Positions 1-10,715 of a stretch of DNA of 64,000 nt are shown in pieces. Below the pieces are notes generated by a model that worked only from the letters and a program-made list of their open reading frames with translations, ran no database searches and was not told where the DNA came from. This DNA comes from Ectobius pallidus. Taxonomy: Eukaryota; Arthropoda; Insecta; Blattodea; Ectobiidae. The DNA is taken from the NCBI GenBank assembly GCA_964059195.1, contig CAXKWD010000008.1:46429502-46493501 (forward strand), in the 5' to 3' direction. Position 1 is the stretch's first letter, and each line of letters begins with the position of its first letter. The translations under genes were made by a program, and so were the position numbers.

Positions 1-649
1 CAGAATTACAAATAGCTTGAGAAATGGCGGAAAGTAGAGACTTTTTTTTTAAATGGAGCCAAAAAGACGACCGAGTGCACCTGCTACCACTTTTGTGGTC
101 GTAATTTATAAATGAAATGTAACGTAGATGAACTACCGCGAGTGCTACCACTTTTGTAGCGTGCTATATGGACTATTCCCAGATCCGTACTGTAGGTAAG
201 AATGACCCCCGGCCCTGAATCCCGTAGCAGGGAGCAGGGACCGCAAACAGATTATGTAACACAAACTTTCTGAACAACAGTACCATGTTTTATTAATAAA
301 AGGATAAGAAAAAGCATAACAGAGCTGAAGGCGAAAATAGAAATATGGCTTAAGGCCTTATACAAATATACGACGCTAGAGGCAAGCTATCCTTCTTTCG
401 TAAGCAAAGTAAAATAAAAACCAATTTAAAGTGAAAAATATATATTAAATGCAAAAGGACCGAAAACGAACTAAACACTGGTGGGTAAAAACAAAACGAA
501 CCGAAAACAACTAAAGAAACCCACCAGCAAATTAACTTTAATGTAGAAAAGCAACAAAAGAATACCTGTTGGTAATTACGTGATGAGAAGATACACAAGC
601 TACAAGCCAAAGCAAGACAAAAGTTATTTTTCAGTTCGTTGAAATGACA
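1..649. other. Intergenic, no gene seen
   Basis: No coding signal or recognisable element was found. Two short copies of a GCTACCACTTTTGT motif lie near 80 and 147. The second can pair with itself. The short open frames here are not supported by any family resemblance. Confidence 0.5.
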
Positions 650-1670
650 TGTTGAATAGAGCTTATCTCTGTATCTTACATCTACATTTCAGATTTTAAA
701 TGAATTAATTATTTGATTTCAATCATACCTTTTGCCATTTCTTTGATTGTTTACAATCAGTTTGTTTGAAATGTTTAGGTTACCTTTGTAATATTGTTTA
801 GCAACAGATATTATAGTGTTTCATATTTTAATGTATAAATGACATTTTTTCCTCGGCTAACAGGATATGTTCAATCATGTTTTATTGACTATTCAACTCA
901 TACGCCGTGTGTTTGATATTGACCAAGAACGTTAAGCAATTCCTCAGATATAGACCAATCACGGCTATTTATCTTGCAATATTCTTGAAGGAATCGCGAG
1001 GAGGGTATTTTATCGCGGTAAAACCAGCTGGTCGTTACTGGAGACGCAAGTATCAGTGTGCAGTAATTGATAGTCACTGTTGCCACTAAGCGGCATGAAA
1101 TCAGATTATTTTACGCAACATAACTTATTTGGAAATTGAAATAATAGAAATGTACATTGATTAAGAACACAATTTCGATTCGGTGCAAGCCAGTTCGTGT
1201 GCTTTTATTCTGTTCTGCTGTTTGCTTACCTGAATGAAGTTAACTATATCTTATATGCACTGGTGGTAGCACTGATTACACCAAGGTAGCTCGAATCGAT
1301 TCATGGATGGTTAATTCACAGTATGCCGTGATCTCGTAACTTTTAGTTTGATTTTTATACAACAAAGCACGAAAGTAATTATTATTTATATCATCCGTTA
1401 CATTTTATTCATGAAATAGTCTTAATAAATCCAACTCGAGTTGACCAGTTACATCAGATAAATTCGCTCCTGCTTCGCTTCGCTCTATCGATAGACTCGT
1501 CGGCTCTCGTGGGATTACCTATGATAAAAGCTATTCTGAGGTTCTGACATTCCACAATACTTGTATTAAATCATCTATTTGTTCAATTTTGACATTTTGT
1601 ATATCATGTTAAGACGTACTTGTTATATGTTTGTACATTTTTATAGACGTTTTCTCCTATTCCTTTCATA
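650..1670. repeat. Degenerate tandem repeat array, left part
   Basis: A unit of roughly 150-200 bp recurs, with phrases such as 'caatcagtttgtttgaa', 'cctttgtaatattg', 'aatgtataaatg' and 'atatgttcaatcat'. One unit lies at about 735-890 and another begins at about 1640. It resumes right of the BEL/Pao element, so that element sits inside the array. About 890-1530 does not match the unit and looks like an insertion of unknown type: the right-hand copy near 10980-11015 runs straight through where the left copy is interrupted. Confidence 0.55.
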
Positions 1671-1675
1671 GTTGG

Positions 1676-3382
1676 TGTAGGGATCCAGGCCCGTTGAGGA
1701 CCAGAAAATGTAGGCTAGTGTGCCTAACAGAATTTGCAATAGGATTTTCGGAGGACCACTGGATTATAATCCAGAAAATATTCAAGTTTAGAATTGCAGG
1801 AATGTTGAAGGAAGCAGGAATAATGGAGAGAGATAATCGTTGCCTTATTCTTCTTTTCTTGTAGATTACTGCTTCTCTTCTTACTCTTAGTTGTGATTGG
1901 CATTAACCAATGTTTAATTATAATCTACTATCTTTACTAAGTAGATTTCAGGAGTGATACAAGGTTCATTTAGTATTATAATATAATATGGTTTGTTTTC
2001 TACAACAACAATCCAAGTTTCTTTATTTTTTGTTCCAATAGTTACAATTCTTTAGAATAATTGAGCAGTATTGGCTCAAAATACTACTGCAGTATACTCT
2101 GTCTGTCAGTAGGAAAAGATAAGCTGCAATTATTTGCCAAAACTTCTTAACGTGATAAACACGGAATTACTTTGTTACAAGCAAGAATGTTAGACCATAT
2201 TTTTGGTCTTTAATAAGTTGCTCAAGATTCACTACGGCAGCATACTTAGCTTGCACGTAGGGGAAAAGAGGAGCTGCAAGGATGCCAAAACTCCTTACAA
2301 TTATGCATGCAGAATTACTTTATAATAACATAAAGATGCTAAGCCTTGCTTGGCTTTTGTAAATTAATGCAAGGTTTGGATTGGAATTACTTAACTTGCA
2401 TGTCGATTACATCTGATGAGAATGTGACTGCATTTAGCCGGACTGTAGTTAAGGGATGTACAGTTATTGAAGCTGAAGTTCTATGTTGCTGTGGATCATC
2501 CTGAACGGTGGCCAGTAGCGAGTCCTTCCATGGCTACAAGCTACGCTCCCCGAAGTTCTAGTGATGTCCTAATATCCACCTCCTGGTAGATTAAGCAGTG
2601 GCTGCTAATGCTGGTTCCATGTTGCGTAGTTGTGTAGATACTGTACTATTATATATTCAGACTTGTGGTCTGTTGCTAAATTGGGGCTGTGCCCTTACGA
2701 AGCGACGATCAGTGAGAGAATGAGAGAAGTCGAACGGCCAAAATGCGTTCACATAATCATCTTACAAAGAGTCAGATTCTAGAATCCTATGGAAGGTTCT
2801 TCTAGAAGTTTCACGTAGCTTCCATCCAGAATAAAGGCAGAGTTAAAGATAATAACATGCTGTAATTATTCTGTAACATAATAGATTGGTATGTGAGCAT
2901 TTGCATTATAATTGTAACGTATAATTACAGAGAAATTTAATAAATACAATGCGGTGAATAATCGATCTATTCAAAAGCTGCTTCTATAATCAATTGCACT
3001 AATCGATATGACGCTTCTAAATAAGCTAATGTATTCTGGCCGTAGCGCCAAGTAAATGTTAATGTGCTGTCACTCGACTTATCGATATTAGCTCGATGTC
3101 GGCAATGTAGCTTTCTGTTGCTAATTATCATTAATTACTGAATCTATTGATACTAGCTAATAGTAACAGGAATAAATATGTACGACTATTCCTTAGTTTA
3201 TCACAATACAGATTATAATAGATATTTTCTTTATCTCAATTAAATAAATAGATACAAGCGTGCCAAGAATACAGATTGCTGGTAATTGGCATCAGTGCCA
3301 TCTAGCGATTTGTATTAATACTTCGTTACTAGTATTTGCTATAAAAGTACAATAAACAGGCTCTAAGCTGTACGAGCTTACA
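1676..3382 (-). repeat. 3' LTR of the BEL/Pao element
   Basis: This aligns along its whole length with 9008-10715 apart from scattered substitutions and a one-base indel near 3240. It carries a single copy of the 31-33 bp motif that is tandemly repeated at the other LTR's internal junction. The length is long for a BEL/Pao LTR. No open frame inside is convincing. Confidence 0.95.
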
Positions 3383-3414
3383 TACTGGGGGGGGCCCAAG
3401 AAAAGAGAAAAAAT
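3383..3414 (-). promoter_or_regulatory. Possible plus-strand priming region next to the 3' LTR
   Basis: Between the Gag-Pol stop and the 3' LTR lies a short spacer with a G8/C8 run and an AAAAGAGAAAAAA stretch as read on the plus strand. Plus-strand priming normally uses a purine-rich tract in the sense strand. Here the sense strand is pyrimidine-rich, so the true primer cannot be pointed to. Confidence 0.3.
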
Positions 3415-6400
3415 TTACTGAGCAGGCAGTGGACACAGCTTAGATATAGGCCTTTTTAGAATAGAATTAGCAGTTTTAACTGTTGCTACTCTGACTTTAC
3501 CATCTGGCCCAGGATGAACTTCTAGGATCCTAGCCAGTGGCCAATTCATAGGAGGAACATTGTCCACCATCAATATGACTAATTGATTAGCTTGCAGGTT
3601 TTTAGTTTCTGTGTTCCACTTTTGTCTTTGTTGCAAAGTATTTAAGTATTCTTTGACCCATCTGGTCCAAATGCATTGTGACTGTTGCCCTAACAACTGA
3701 TATCGTGACAGCCTGGATAGGTTTATAGACTGTAAATCTGGGTGAGGGATAGAATTCAAAGGAGCACCAATGAGGAAGTGACCTGGGGTCAATGCCATGT
3801 AGTCTTGCGAGTCGCTGCTCATCGGCGTCAGTGGTCTGCTGTTGATGATGGCTTCTATTCTGCATAGAAGAGTGCTGGCTTCTTCATAGCTGTAGATAGT
3901 GTCTTTCATCACCTTGTATAGAATAGTTTTCATGCTGCGGTTAGATCTTTCTACCAGTCCTGCCATGTGGCTTGCCCTTGGTGGCAGAAAATGGAATTGT
4001 ATGTTTAGATTTGCTGTAAAGTTCATGATATCTGTGTTAGCTTGCTCCGTCTGGAATTGTTCATAGAGTTCACTCAGCTCTCGTGAGGCTCCTACGAAGT
4101 TTCTGCCATTATCTAGGTATAGGTGGGAAGGTAGTCCCCTTCTAGATACGAATCTTTGCAAGGATGCAATGAATGCTGCTGAAGTGGCTGCTGTTACCAA
4201 TTCAATATGTACTGCTTTGGTACATAGACATATGTCCATACAGATATAAGCTTTGTATACTGTTTTGCCTCTCCCATGATCCTTTAAAGAGATAGGACCT
4301 ACAAAATCTATGGCTGTGGTGTCGAAAGCTCGGTTGGGTGTAACTCTGGCTTGGGGCAAAGTTCCCATAATTTGCTGTGCTTTAACAGGGCTGTGTCTAA
4401 AGCAAGTAAGACATCCTTTTAATGCTGATTTTACAGTTTGAACTCCATGAATGGGCCAATACTGCTGCCTTAGTGTGTACAGTATGCCTTGAGGGCCTTC
4501 ATGTAAGTTTTTCAGATGTGTGTCTCTGACAATAATATTAGTTATGTGGTGCTTGGCAGGCAATATAATTGGATGCTTAGCCTTGTAGTCTAGATCAGTA
4601 TGGTGCAGTCTTCCACCAACTCTAAGTATGCTATCTTTATCTAGATAAGGATGCAATTGCAGTAGTGAGCTGCTTCTAGAAACACAATTATTCTTTCTAA
4701 TATGAGCTATGTCTTCTGAGAAGGCTTCTTTCTGAGTAGCTTGTATGATAACATCATGAGCTTTCTGTAGCTCTTGCAAGCTGATAGGGCCAACAAATCT
4801 ATCAGACTTGTGCAGACAGTTCTGTTTGAATCTCAGAATATAAGCTGTGTTCCTGAGTAACTTTCTGAAAGAGGAATATCTATGCAAGTATTCATTGTGT
4901 GTACTTGTGATCATAAAGGCTTTTGCTGTTTTCTTGGTTTCTGGTATTTCTTCTGTCTGAAATACATTGTCAGTGGTAGGCCAAAAACATTCATCTTGTG
5001 TTAGGAATTTTGGACCATTCCACCATAGAGTTTGGTTATGTAGCTTGTTAGGTGAGACAGGTTTAGTGATGAGATCTGCAGGAATCTGCTGTGTTGGCAC
5101 ATGTCTCCATTGACAGTTTTCTGTAGCAGCTTGAATTTTGGTTACTCTGTGTGCTACAAAAGTGTTCCATTTGTGTTGAGGCTGTGTGATCCTTTGTAAG
5201 GTTATGAGACTGTCAGTCCAGAAATATACTGCTGATATCATGATCTGTAGAGATAAGCTTACTTTTTGGTATAAGCAGGCTGCCAACTGAGCTGCACAGA
5301 GCTCCAGTCTGGGCAAAGTAATCTGCTTAAGTGGGGCCACTCTAGATTTGCTTGTCAGCAGTTGAACTTGTGTATTGTGGCTCTTGTCCTTGGATTTTAT
5401 GTAGCATGCTGCTCCATATGCCTGTGGGCTGGCATCACTGAAAAAGTGCAGTTCTACATGACTGAAATTGAGTATTAGAGTGTTTCTTGGAATCTTGTAT
5501 AATTCTACATAGTGAAGTTGTGAATATAGTTCATTCCAGGCTTTCTGTATAGCAGTAGGAGCTTGTTGATCCCAACCTATGTCATTCAGCCAAATCTGTT
5601 GCATAATACATTTAGCTGCAGAGATGATGGGGGCAATTAGTCCCTGAGGGTCATACAGAGTACAGATGGCAGATAGAATCTGTCTCTTAGTAGTAGCTTC
5701 TGGTAATGACTTCACTGTATACTGTAGCAAGTCTTGTAATGGATTCCAGTGTAATCCTAGTGTTTTGACCGTATTCTGCTCTTCTAACTGAGTAAGTGTA
5801 GCTTTAGAGAGCTTTTCTTGTGGCAGTGTTCTCAAAACTTCTTGTGAGTTAGAGCAAAACTGTGTTAAGTTAAATCCACCTGAATGTAACAGTTGTGATA
5901 CTTCTGTGGCTGCTAGTATAGCTTCTTGCTCTGTAGAAAATGATGCAAGGAGGTTATCCACATAGAAGCAAGTAGATAGCAATTTGGATGCTGTAGGAAA
6001 TCTGTTTCTCTCATCCTCGGCTAACTGGTTGAGTACTCTGGTTGCTTCAAAAGCTGAACAGGCTTGTCCATATGTGATAGTGTTAAGTTGGTATATCTTC
6101 ACTGGAGTGGATTTAGAATGTCTCCAGAAGATTCTTTGGAAGTCTCTTTGCTGCGGCTGTACCATTATCATCCTGTACATTTTCTCTATGTCAGCACTCA
6201 CAACATATGGGTGACATCTGAACTTTAAGAGTATGGTGTAGAGATCAGGTTGTACACAGGGTCCAGTGTAAAGAATATCATTGAGTGATGTACCTGTAGA
6301 GGATTTGAATGAGGCATTGAAGACTACTCTGAGTTTTGTGGTTTCTGAGTCTTCCTTTAGGACAAACTGGTGTGGAATATAATATGCTTCTGGGCCATCC

Positions 6401-8346
6401 TGGTAGAAACTCTCTTCTACTTGGGTCATGTGACCTAGCGCTTCATATTGTTGCATGAAGTCTGAGTACTGTTGTAGTATATTAGGCTGTTTATAGAGTC
6501 TAGCTTCATTAGAAAAGAAACGTTTCAGAGCTCCAGTTCTAGAGGCACCAAGATTATCTGTGGGCTTCTTAAATGGCAAGGTTACTGTGTAACGTCCATC
6601 TCTGTCCCTCTGCACTGTTTCTTGAAAATGCTGCTCGCATATGGTGTCTTCTTCAGATCTTACTGGTTGGATAATTTCTTCCATTTCCCAGAATTTCTGC
6701 ATGTTCTTGTGTATCTGTTCTGTGATGCTTAAGTGGCAACGTGGTTCTTGTCTTCTACCCTGTGCATAATGTATTTGTCCTGAGAGGATCCATCCTAGTC
6801 TGGTCTCTCTTATGTATGCTTTATGTTTGTTGGTTTTGTTGATGGGTATAGTGTGTCCCATTAACAAGTTCCAGAATACATCTACCCCTAGCAATATGTC
6901 AATGCTACCGGGTATATGAAATCTGCTGTCTGCCAGTACAATGTTTTGTGGTATTCTTAGATTGCTGGTATCTATAGGAGCACTAGGTATGTCTTTGGCA
7001 ATCTGGTTAATGATGAGGCACTGTAACTGTCTTTTGTAGCCAATGCCATGGGCGTCACTTATCTGTATATGCCCAATTTCTAGAATGTTAGATGTGTGTA
7101 GGTTTACACCGGTCACAGCTATGGTGGTAGGCTTGGTTTGTAACTGTAGCCTATCAGCCAAATCTTGGGTTATGAATGTATGAGTGGCACCTGAGTCCAA
7201 TAATGCTCTGGCTTTTATGAGTCTGCCATTCTGAGCTTTGACTAGTATTTCTGCTGTGGCAAGAAATGTATGAGTTTTAGGAGTGATCTGTGCATTATTA
7301 GCAAATGCTGAGCCTGTAGCATTGCTGCTGGTAGTAGTTGGAGATTGTCTAGTACCATTGTGGCTTTGGTTTCCGTTCTGTCTGTTGTTAGGCAATCTAC
7401 TAGTGTATTGTGTAGTTGCATGTTGCCTGTATTCATTGCTGCGAACCTTGTCTTGGTGTAGCAGAGTGTGGTGGCGTTGTTGGCATTTATAACAAGATGT
7501 AGATGTGCAGTTTCTGACATTATGTCCTGCTCTGAGACAGTTACTGCATAGTCTATTATTGTTTACAAAGTTCCATCTCTGTGTGTTGTTAAGATTATGG
7601 AAGTCTTCGCACTTGTTTAGTGGGTGCTCTAGCCTGCACAGTATACAATTGTTGGCTGCATGGGCAACAAAGGTACGTGGGCTCACTTGTCTGTGGTAGA
7701 TAGGCTTATTCTGTGTATTGTGTACAGCTTTAGGCCTGCTGGAGCTATCTGGTGTCTCCAGAGCTGGTCCCCTTTTCTGTAGGAAATTACAGAGTTCTTT
7801 GAATGTGTTTAATTGATCTACTGTGCCCTCTAGGCTCCATGCTTTGAGCGTAGCAGGGTCAAGTTTAGACGTGAGAAGATGAGTGAGCATGTAGTCCCAT
7901 CTAAGGTTCTCTGGTGTGATAGATTCTATTGACCTAACCTGTCTAGTGAAGTGGTCAAGTAAGTCCATTAATTGACTGGGTGATTCCTTAGGGATCTTGC
8001 TATAGTCAATCAAAGATTGTAATAACTGTTGCAGTATAATTTTGTTGTTCTGAAACCTTTCATTGAGTAAGTTCCAGGCGGTTTCATAACCATTAGCAGT
8101 TAAGGGTAGTGTGTCAATAAGTTTATTGGCTGAGCCTTGCAATGCTATTCTCAAATAGTGAAACTTTTGAACTGGATCAAGCGAATTGTTGCTGTGAACA
8201 AGCGAGATGAACAGTTCTCTAAATGGTAGCCAATCTGAATGCTTGCCATTGAAGTGTGGCAAATTTATCTTTGGTAGCTGAACTCTAGGAGTGCAATTAG
8301 CTTGAGTGTTAGGTTGAGTTGTGTCTTGAGGCTGAACTTGTGTCAT
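3415..8346 (-). CDS. BEL/Pao Gag-Pol polyprotein (1643 residues after a stop)
   Basis: A long open frame encoding the retrotransposon polyprotein. In order: DUF1759-type Gag core (about residues 20-190, 'LPKINLPHFNGKHSDWLPF'), a Cys/His zinc-binding module (about 232-297), an aspartic protease with DSGATHTF (about 383), reverse transcriptase (about 640-830), RNase H (about 900-1100), an integrase zinc-binding segment (about 1255-1320) and an integrase core with the expected D, D and E (near 1349, 1411 and 1464), then a C-terminal DUF5641-like tail. The reverse-transcriptase box reads YVDN (near 5950-5968), not YVDD, so the second catalytic aspartate is asparagine. The ATG at 8346 is not the likely original start: Gag-like sequence continues upstream in the same frame beyond a TAA. 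Encapsidation, reverse transcription and integration are family roles, not shown here. Confidence 0.93.
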   Translation of the reverse strand: MTQVQPQDTTQPNTQANCTPRVQLPKINLPHFNGKHSDWLPFRELFISLVHSNNSLDPVQKFHYLRIALQGSANKLIDTLPLTANGYETAWNLLNERFQNNKIILQQLLQSLIDYSKIPKESPSQLMDLLDHFTRQVRSIESITPENLRWDYMLTHLLTSKLDPATLKAWSLEGTVDQLNTFKELCNFLQKRGPALETPDSSSRPKAVHNTQNKPIYHRQVSPRTFVAHAANNCILCRLEHPLNKCEDFHNLNNTQRWNFVNNNRLCSNCLRAGHNVRNCTSTSCYKCQQRHHTLLHQDKVRSNEYRQHATTQYTSRLPNNRQNGNQSHNGTRQSPTTTSSNATGSAFANNAQITPKTHTFLATAEILVKAQNGRLIKARALLDSGATHTFITQDLADRLQLQTKPTTIAVTGVNLHTSNILEIGHIQISDAHGIGYKRQLQCLIINQIAKDIPSAPIDTSNLRIPQNIVLADSRFHIPGSIDILLGVDVFWNLLMGHTIPINKTNKHKAYIRETRLGWILSGQIHYAQGRRQEPRCHLSITEQIHKNMQKFWEMEEIIQPVRSEEDTICEQHFQETVQRDRDGRYTVTLPFKKPTDNLGASRTGALKRFFSNEARLYKQPNILQQYSDFMQQYEALGHMTQVEESFYQDGPEAYYIPHQFVLKEDSETTKLRVVFNASFKSSTGTSLNDILYTGPCVQPDLYTILLKFRCHPYVVSADIEKMYRMIMVQPQQRDFQRIFWRHSKSTPVKIYQLNTITYGQACSAFEATRVLNQLAEDERNRFPTASKLLSTCFYVDNLLASFSTEQEAILAATEVSQLLHSGGFNLTQFCSNSQEVLRTLPQEKLSKATLTQLEEQNTVKTLGLHWNPLQDLLQYTVKSLPEATTKRQILSAICTLYDPQGLIAPIISAAKCIMQQIWLNDIGWDQQAPTAIQKAWNELYSQLHYVELYKIPRNTLILNFSHVELHFFSDASPQAYGAACYIKSKDKSHNTQVQLLTSKSRVAPLKQITLPRLELCAAQLAACLYQKVSLSLQIMISAVYFWTDSLITLQRITQPQHKWNTFVAHRVTKIQAATENCQWRHVPTQQIPADLITKPVSPNKLHNQTLWWNGPKFLTQDECFWPTTDNVFQTEEIPETKKTAKAFMITSTHNEYLHRYSSFRKLLRNTAYILRFKQNCLHKSDRFVGPISLQELQKAHDVIIQATQKEAFSEDIAHIRKNNCVSRSSSLLQLHPYLDKDSILRVGGRLHHTDLDYKAKHPIILPAKHHITNIIVRDTHLKNLHEGPQGILYTLRQQYWPIHGVQTVKSALKGCLTCFRHSPVKAQQIMGTLPQARVTPNRAFDTTAIDFVGPISLKDHGRGKTVYKAYICMDICLCTKAVHIELVTAATSAAFIASLQRFVSRRGLPSHLYLDNGRNFVGASRELSELYEQFQTEQANTDIMNFTANLNIQFHFLPPRASHMAGLVERSNRSMKTILYKVMKDTIYSYEEASTLLCRIEAIINSRPLTPMSSDSQDYMALTPGHFLIGAPLNSIPHPDLQSINLSRLSRYQLLGQQSQCIWTRWVKEYLNTLQQRQKWNTETKNLQANQLVILMVDNVPPMNWPLARILEVHPGPDGKVRVATVKTANSILKRPISKLCPLPAQ

Positions 8347-8358
8347 GTTAGCCTGTGA

Positions 8359-8679
8359 TTACTGTGTTTCATATTCCCTAATTTTTCTGCGAGCCATGCC
8401 TACAGTTGTGTAGTATGTCTCTTCGAAAGCTTGTCTTTCTCCTTCCCAATCAGGGTCTGTGTCACATGTTTCTATTTTGCCCTGTATTTCCTCAAAGTTC
8501 CTTAGTAGTGATTCATCCTGTGATAGTCTGTGTACAGTTTCTTCAATATTGTCTTGGTCAACTTGAACTGACAAAACATATTGGTAGAATCTAGTTAACT
8601 TTCCTTTGATGACTTCCCTCTTCTGCTTATAGTTCTTAAGTCTGGAGGCATCTGTGGCAAGTTCTTGTCAGTCTGGCAT
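8359..8679 (-). pseudogene. N-terminal Gag segment cut off by two stops
   Basis: Upstream of the main frame and in register with it is a helical, charged segment containing 'KREVIKGKLTRF', 'FEEIQGKIE' and 'FEETYY', the kind of coiled N-terminus seen in BEL/Pao Gag. It is bounded by an in-frame TAA at 8359-8361, 12 bases before the ATG at 8346. Further upstream a TGA at 8668-8670 lies three codons after an ATG at 8677-8679. No other ATG lies between these stops. The second Gag family in this window carries its comparable N-terminal coil uninterrupted. These are probably nonsense mutations; readthrough of the TAA is possible but its context is not a known leaky one. Confidence 0.7.
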
Positions 8680-8951
8680 TGTGAGGGGTGGTGTATGACA
8701 GTGTGTTATAAGGAAGGCTGTCACTTACCTGATTATCCAGTAAGACTGTTGTCCCTTGCACTGCTCTACCAGAATTCTTGCACCTTTTCTTACCACTAGG
8801 CCTGCTATGACTGCTCTTGGCGTATAATCCAGTCAAAATAGGCTGAAAATACAATAGAGTATTAGAATTGTACAAGTAAAAGTTATGTTTTACAAACAAT
8901 ATACACTGTAGGTATGAGGAGTGGACAAAGTGATTATCCAAGGTGTGGATA
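8680..8951 (-). other. BEL/Pao 5' leader
   Basis: Untranslated region between the 5' LTR junction and the probable Gag start. No convincing open frame, and no unambiguous primer-binding site could be assigned. Confidence 0.4.
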
Positions 8952-9045
8952 GAATCCAGGTCCGGATGACCAGAAAATGTAGGTATCCGGCCCGGAGGAG
9001 CAGAAAATGTAGGGATCCAGGCCCGTTGAGGACCAGAAAATGTAG
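8952..9045 (-). repeat. Three imperfect 31-33 bp tandem repeats across the LTR edge
   Basis: Copies at about 8952-8982, 8983-9012 and 9013-9045 each end in 'cagaaaatgtag' and carry a variant of 'atccaggcccg'. The LTR edge (9008) falls inside the array: one copy is within the LTR and two are in the leader, where the primer-binding site should be. In the sense strand each copy reads TTTTCTG(G/C)TC... followed by a CCGG- or CGGG-type core. Confidence 0.75.
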
Positions 9046-10715
9046 GCTAGTGTGCCTAACAGAATTTGCAATAGGATTTTCGGAGGACCACTGGATTTTA
9101 ATCCAGAAAATATTCAAGTTTAGAATTGCAGGAATGTTGAAGGAAGCAGGAATAATGGAGAGAGATAATCGTTGCCTTATTCTTCTTTTCTTGTAGATTA
9201 CTGCTTCTCTTCTTACTCTTAGTTGTGATTGGCATTAACCAATGTTTAATTATAATCTACTATCTTTACTAAGTAGATTTCAGGAGTGATACAAGGTTCA
9301 TTTAGTATTATAATATAATATGGTTTGTTTTCTACAACAACAATCCAAGTTTCTTTATTTTTTGTTCCAATAGTTACAATTCTTTAGAATAATTGAGCAG
9401 TATTGGCTCAAAATACTACTGCAGTATACTCTGTCTGTCAGTAGGAAAAGAGAAGCTGCAATTATTTGCCAAAACTTCTTAACGTGATAAACACGGAATT
9501 ACTTTGTTACAAGCAAGAATGTTAGACCATATTTTTGGTCTTTAATAAGTTGCTCAAGATTCACTACGGCAGCATACTTAGCTTGCACGTAGGGGAAAAG
9601 AGGAGCTGCAAGGATGCCAAAACTCCTTACAATTATGCATGCAGAATTACTTTATAATAACATAAAGATGCTAAGCCTTGCTTGGCTTTTGTAAATTAAT
9701 GCAAGGTTTGGATTGGAATTACTTAACTTGCATGTCGATTACATCTGATGAGAATGTGACTGCATTTAGCCGGACTGTAGTTAAGGGATGTACAGTTATT
9801 GAAGCTGAAGTTCTATGTTGCTGTGGATCATCCTGAACGGTGGCCAGTAGCGAGTCCTTCCATGGCTACAAGCTACGCTCCCCGAAGTTCTAGTGATGTC
9901 CTAATATCCACCTCCTGGTAGATTAAGCAGTGGCTGCTAATGCTGGTTCCATGTTGCGTAGTTGTGTAGATACTGTACTATTATATATTCAGACTTGTGG
10001 TCTGTTGCTAAATTGGGGCTGTGCCCTTACGAAGCGACGATCAGTGAGAGAATGAGAGAAGTCTAACGGCCAAAATGCGTTCACATAATCATCTTACAAA
10101 GAGTCAGATTCTAGAATCCTATGGAAGGTTCTTCTAGAAGTTTCACGTAGCTTCCATCCAGAATAAAGGCAGAGTTAAAGATAATAACATGCTGTAATTA
10201 TTCTGTAACATAAAAGATTGGTATGTGAGCATTTGCATTATAATTGTAATGTATAATTACAGAGAAATTTAATAAATACAATGTGGTGAATAATCGATCT
10301 ATTCAAAAGCTGCTTCTATAATCAAATGCACTAATCGATATGACGCTTCTAAATAAGCTAATGTATCCTGGCCGTAGCGCCAAGTAAATGTTAATGTGCT
10401 GTCACTCGACTTATCGATATTAGCTCGATGTCGGCAATGTAGCTTTCTGTTGCTAATTAACATTAATTACTGAATCTAATGATACTAGCTAATAGTAACA
10501 GGAATAAATATGTAAGACTATTCCTTAGTTTATCACAATACAGATTATAATAGATATTTTCTTTATCTAAATGTAAATAAATAGATACAAGCGTGCCAAG
10601 AATTCTGATTGCTGGTAATTGGCATCAGTGCCATCTAGCGATTTGTATTAATACTTCGTTACTAGTATTTGCTATAAAAGTACAATAAACAGGCTCTAAG
10701 CTGTACGAGCTTACA
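9008..10715 (-). repeat. 5' LTR of the BEL/Pao element
   Basis: Sense-strand start TGTAAGC at 10715 and end CCTACA at 9008. It matches 1676-3382 throughout and abuts the GTTGG duplication at 10716-10720. It should hold the promoter, but I could not pick a confident TATA or initiator. Confidence 0.95.

Larger units (their letters stand above)
1676..10715 (-). mobile_element. BEL/Pao LTR retrotransposon, complete, minus strand
   Basis: A 9,040-bp element with two direct LTRs of 1,707 and 1,708 bp, flanked by the 5-bp target duplication GTTGG (1671-1675 and 10716-10720). In the sense direction each LTR begins TGTAAGC and ends CCTACA, the usual TG...CA form. One large open frame encodes most of Gag-Pol (3415-8346). 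The domain order protease, reverse transcriptase, RNase H, integrase, with a DUF1759-type Gag, is that of BEL/Pao. I counted about 15 differences between the LTRs by eye, so the insertion is fairly recent. It is probably not autonomous now: two in-frame stops interrupt the start of Gag, and the reverse-transcriptase box is altered. Confidence 0.95.

Noticed and set aside
350..610. 86-codon minus-strand frame near the left edge
   Set aside because: Low-complexity, hydrophobic translation from AT-rich DNA; no family resemblance and no supporting context.
898..1089. Overlapping frames on both strands (60-62 codons)
   Set aside because: They shadow each other in the unidentified insertion and neither shows a motif.
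1631..1864. Plus-strand frames in the BEL LTRs (also 8921-9196)
   Set aside because: Part of the LTR and its tandem junction repeats; antisense to the element.
8952..9007. A named tRNA primer-binding site for the BEL/Pao element
   Set aside because: TGG-containing stretches occur, but none fits a tRNA 3' end with correct spacing directly after the LTR, so I do not name a tRNA.
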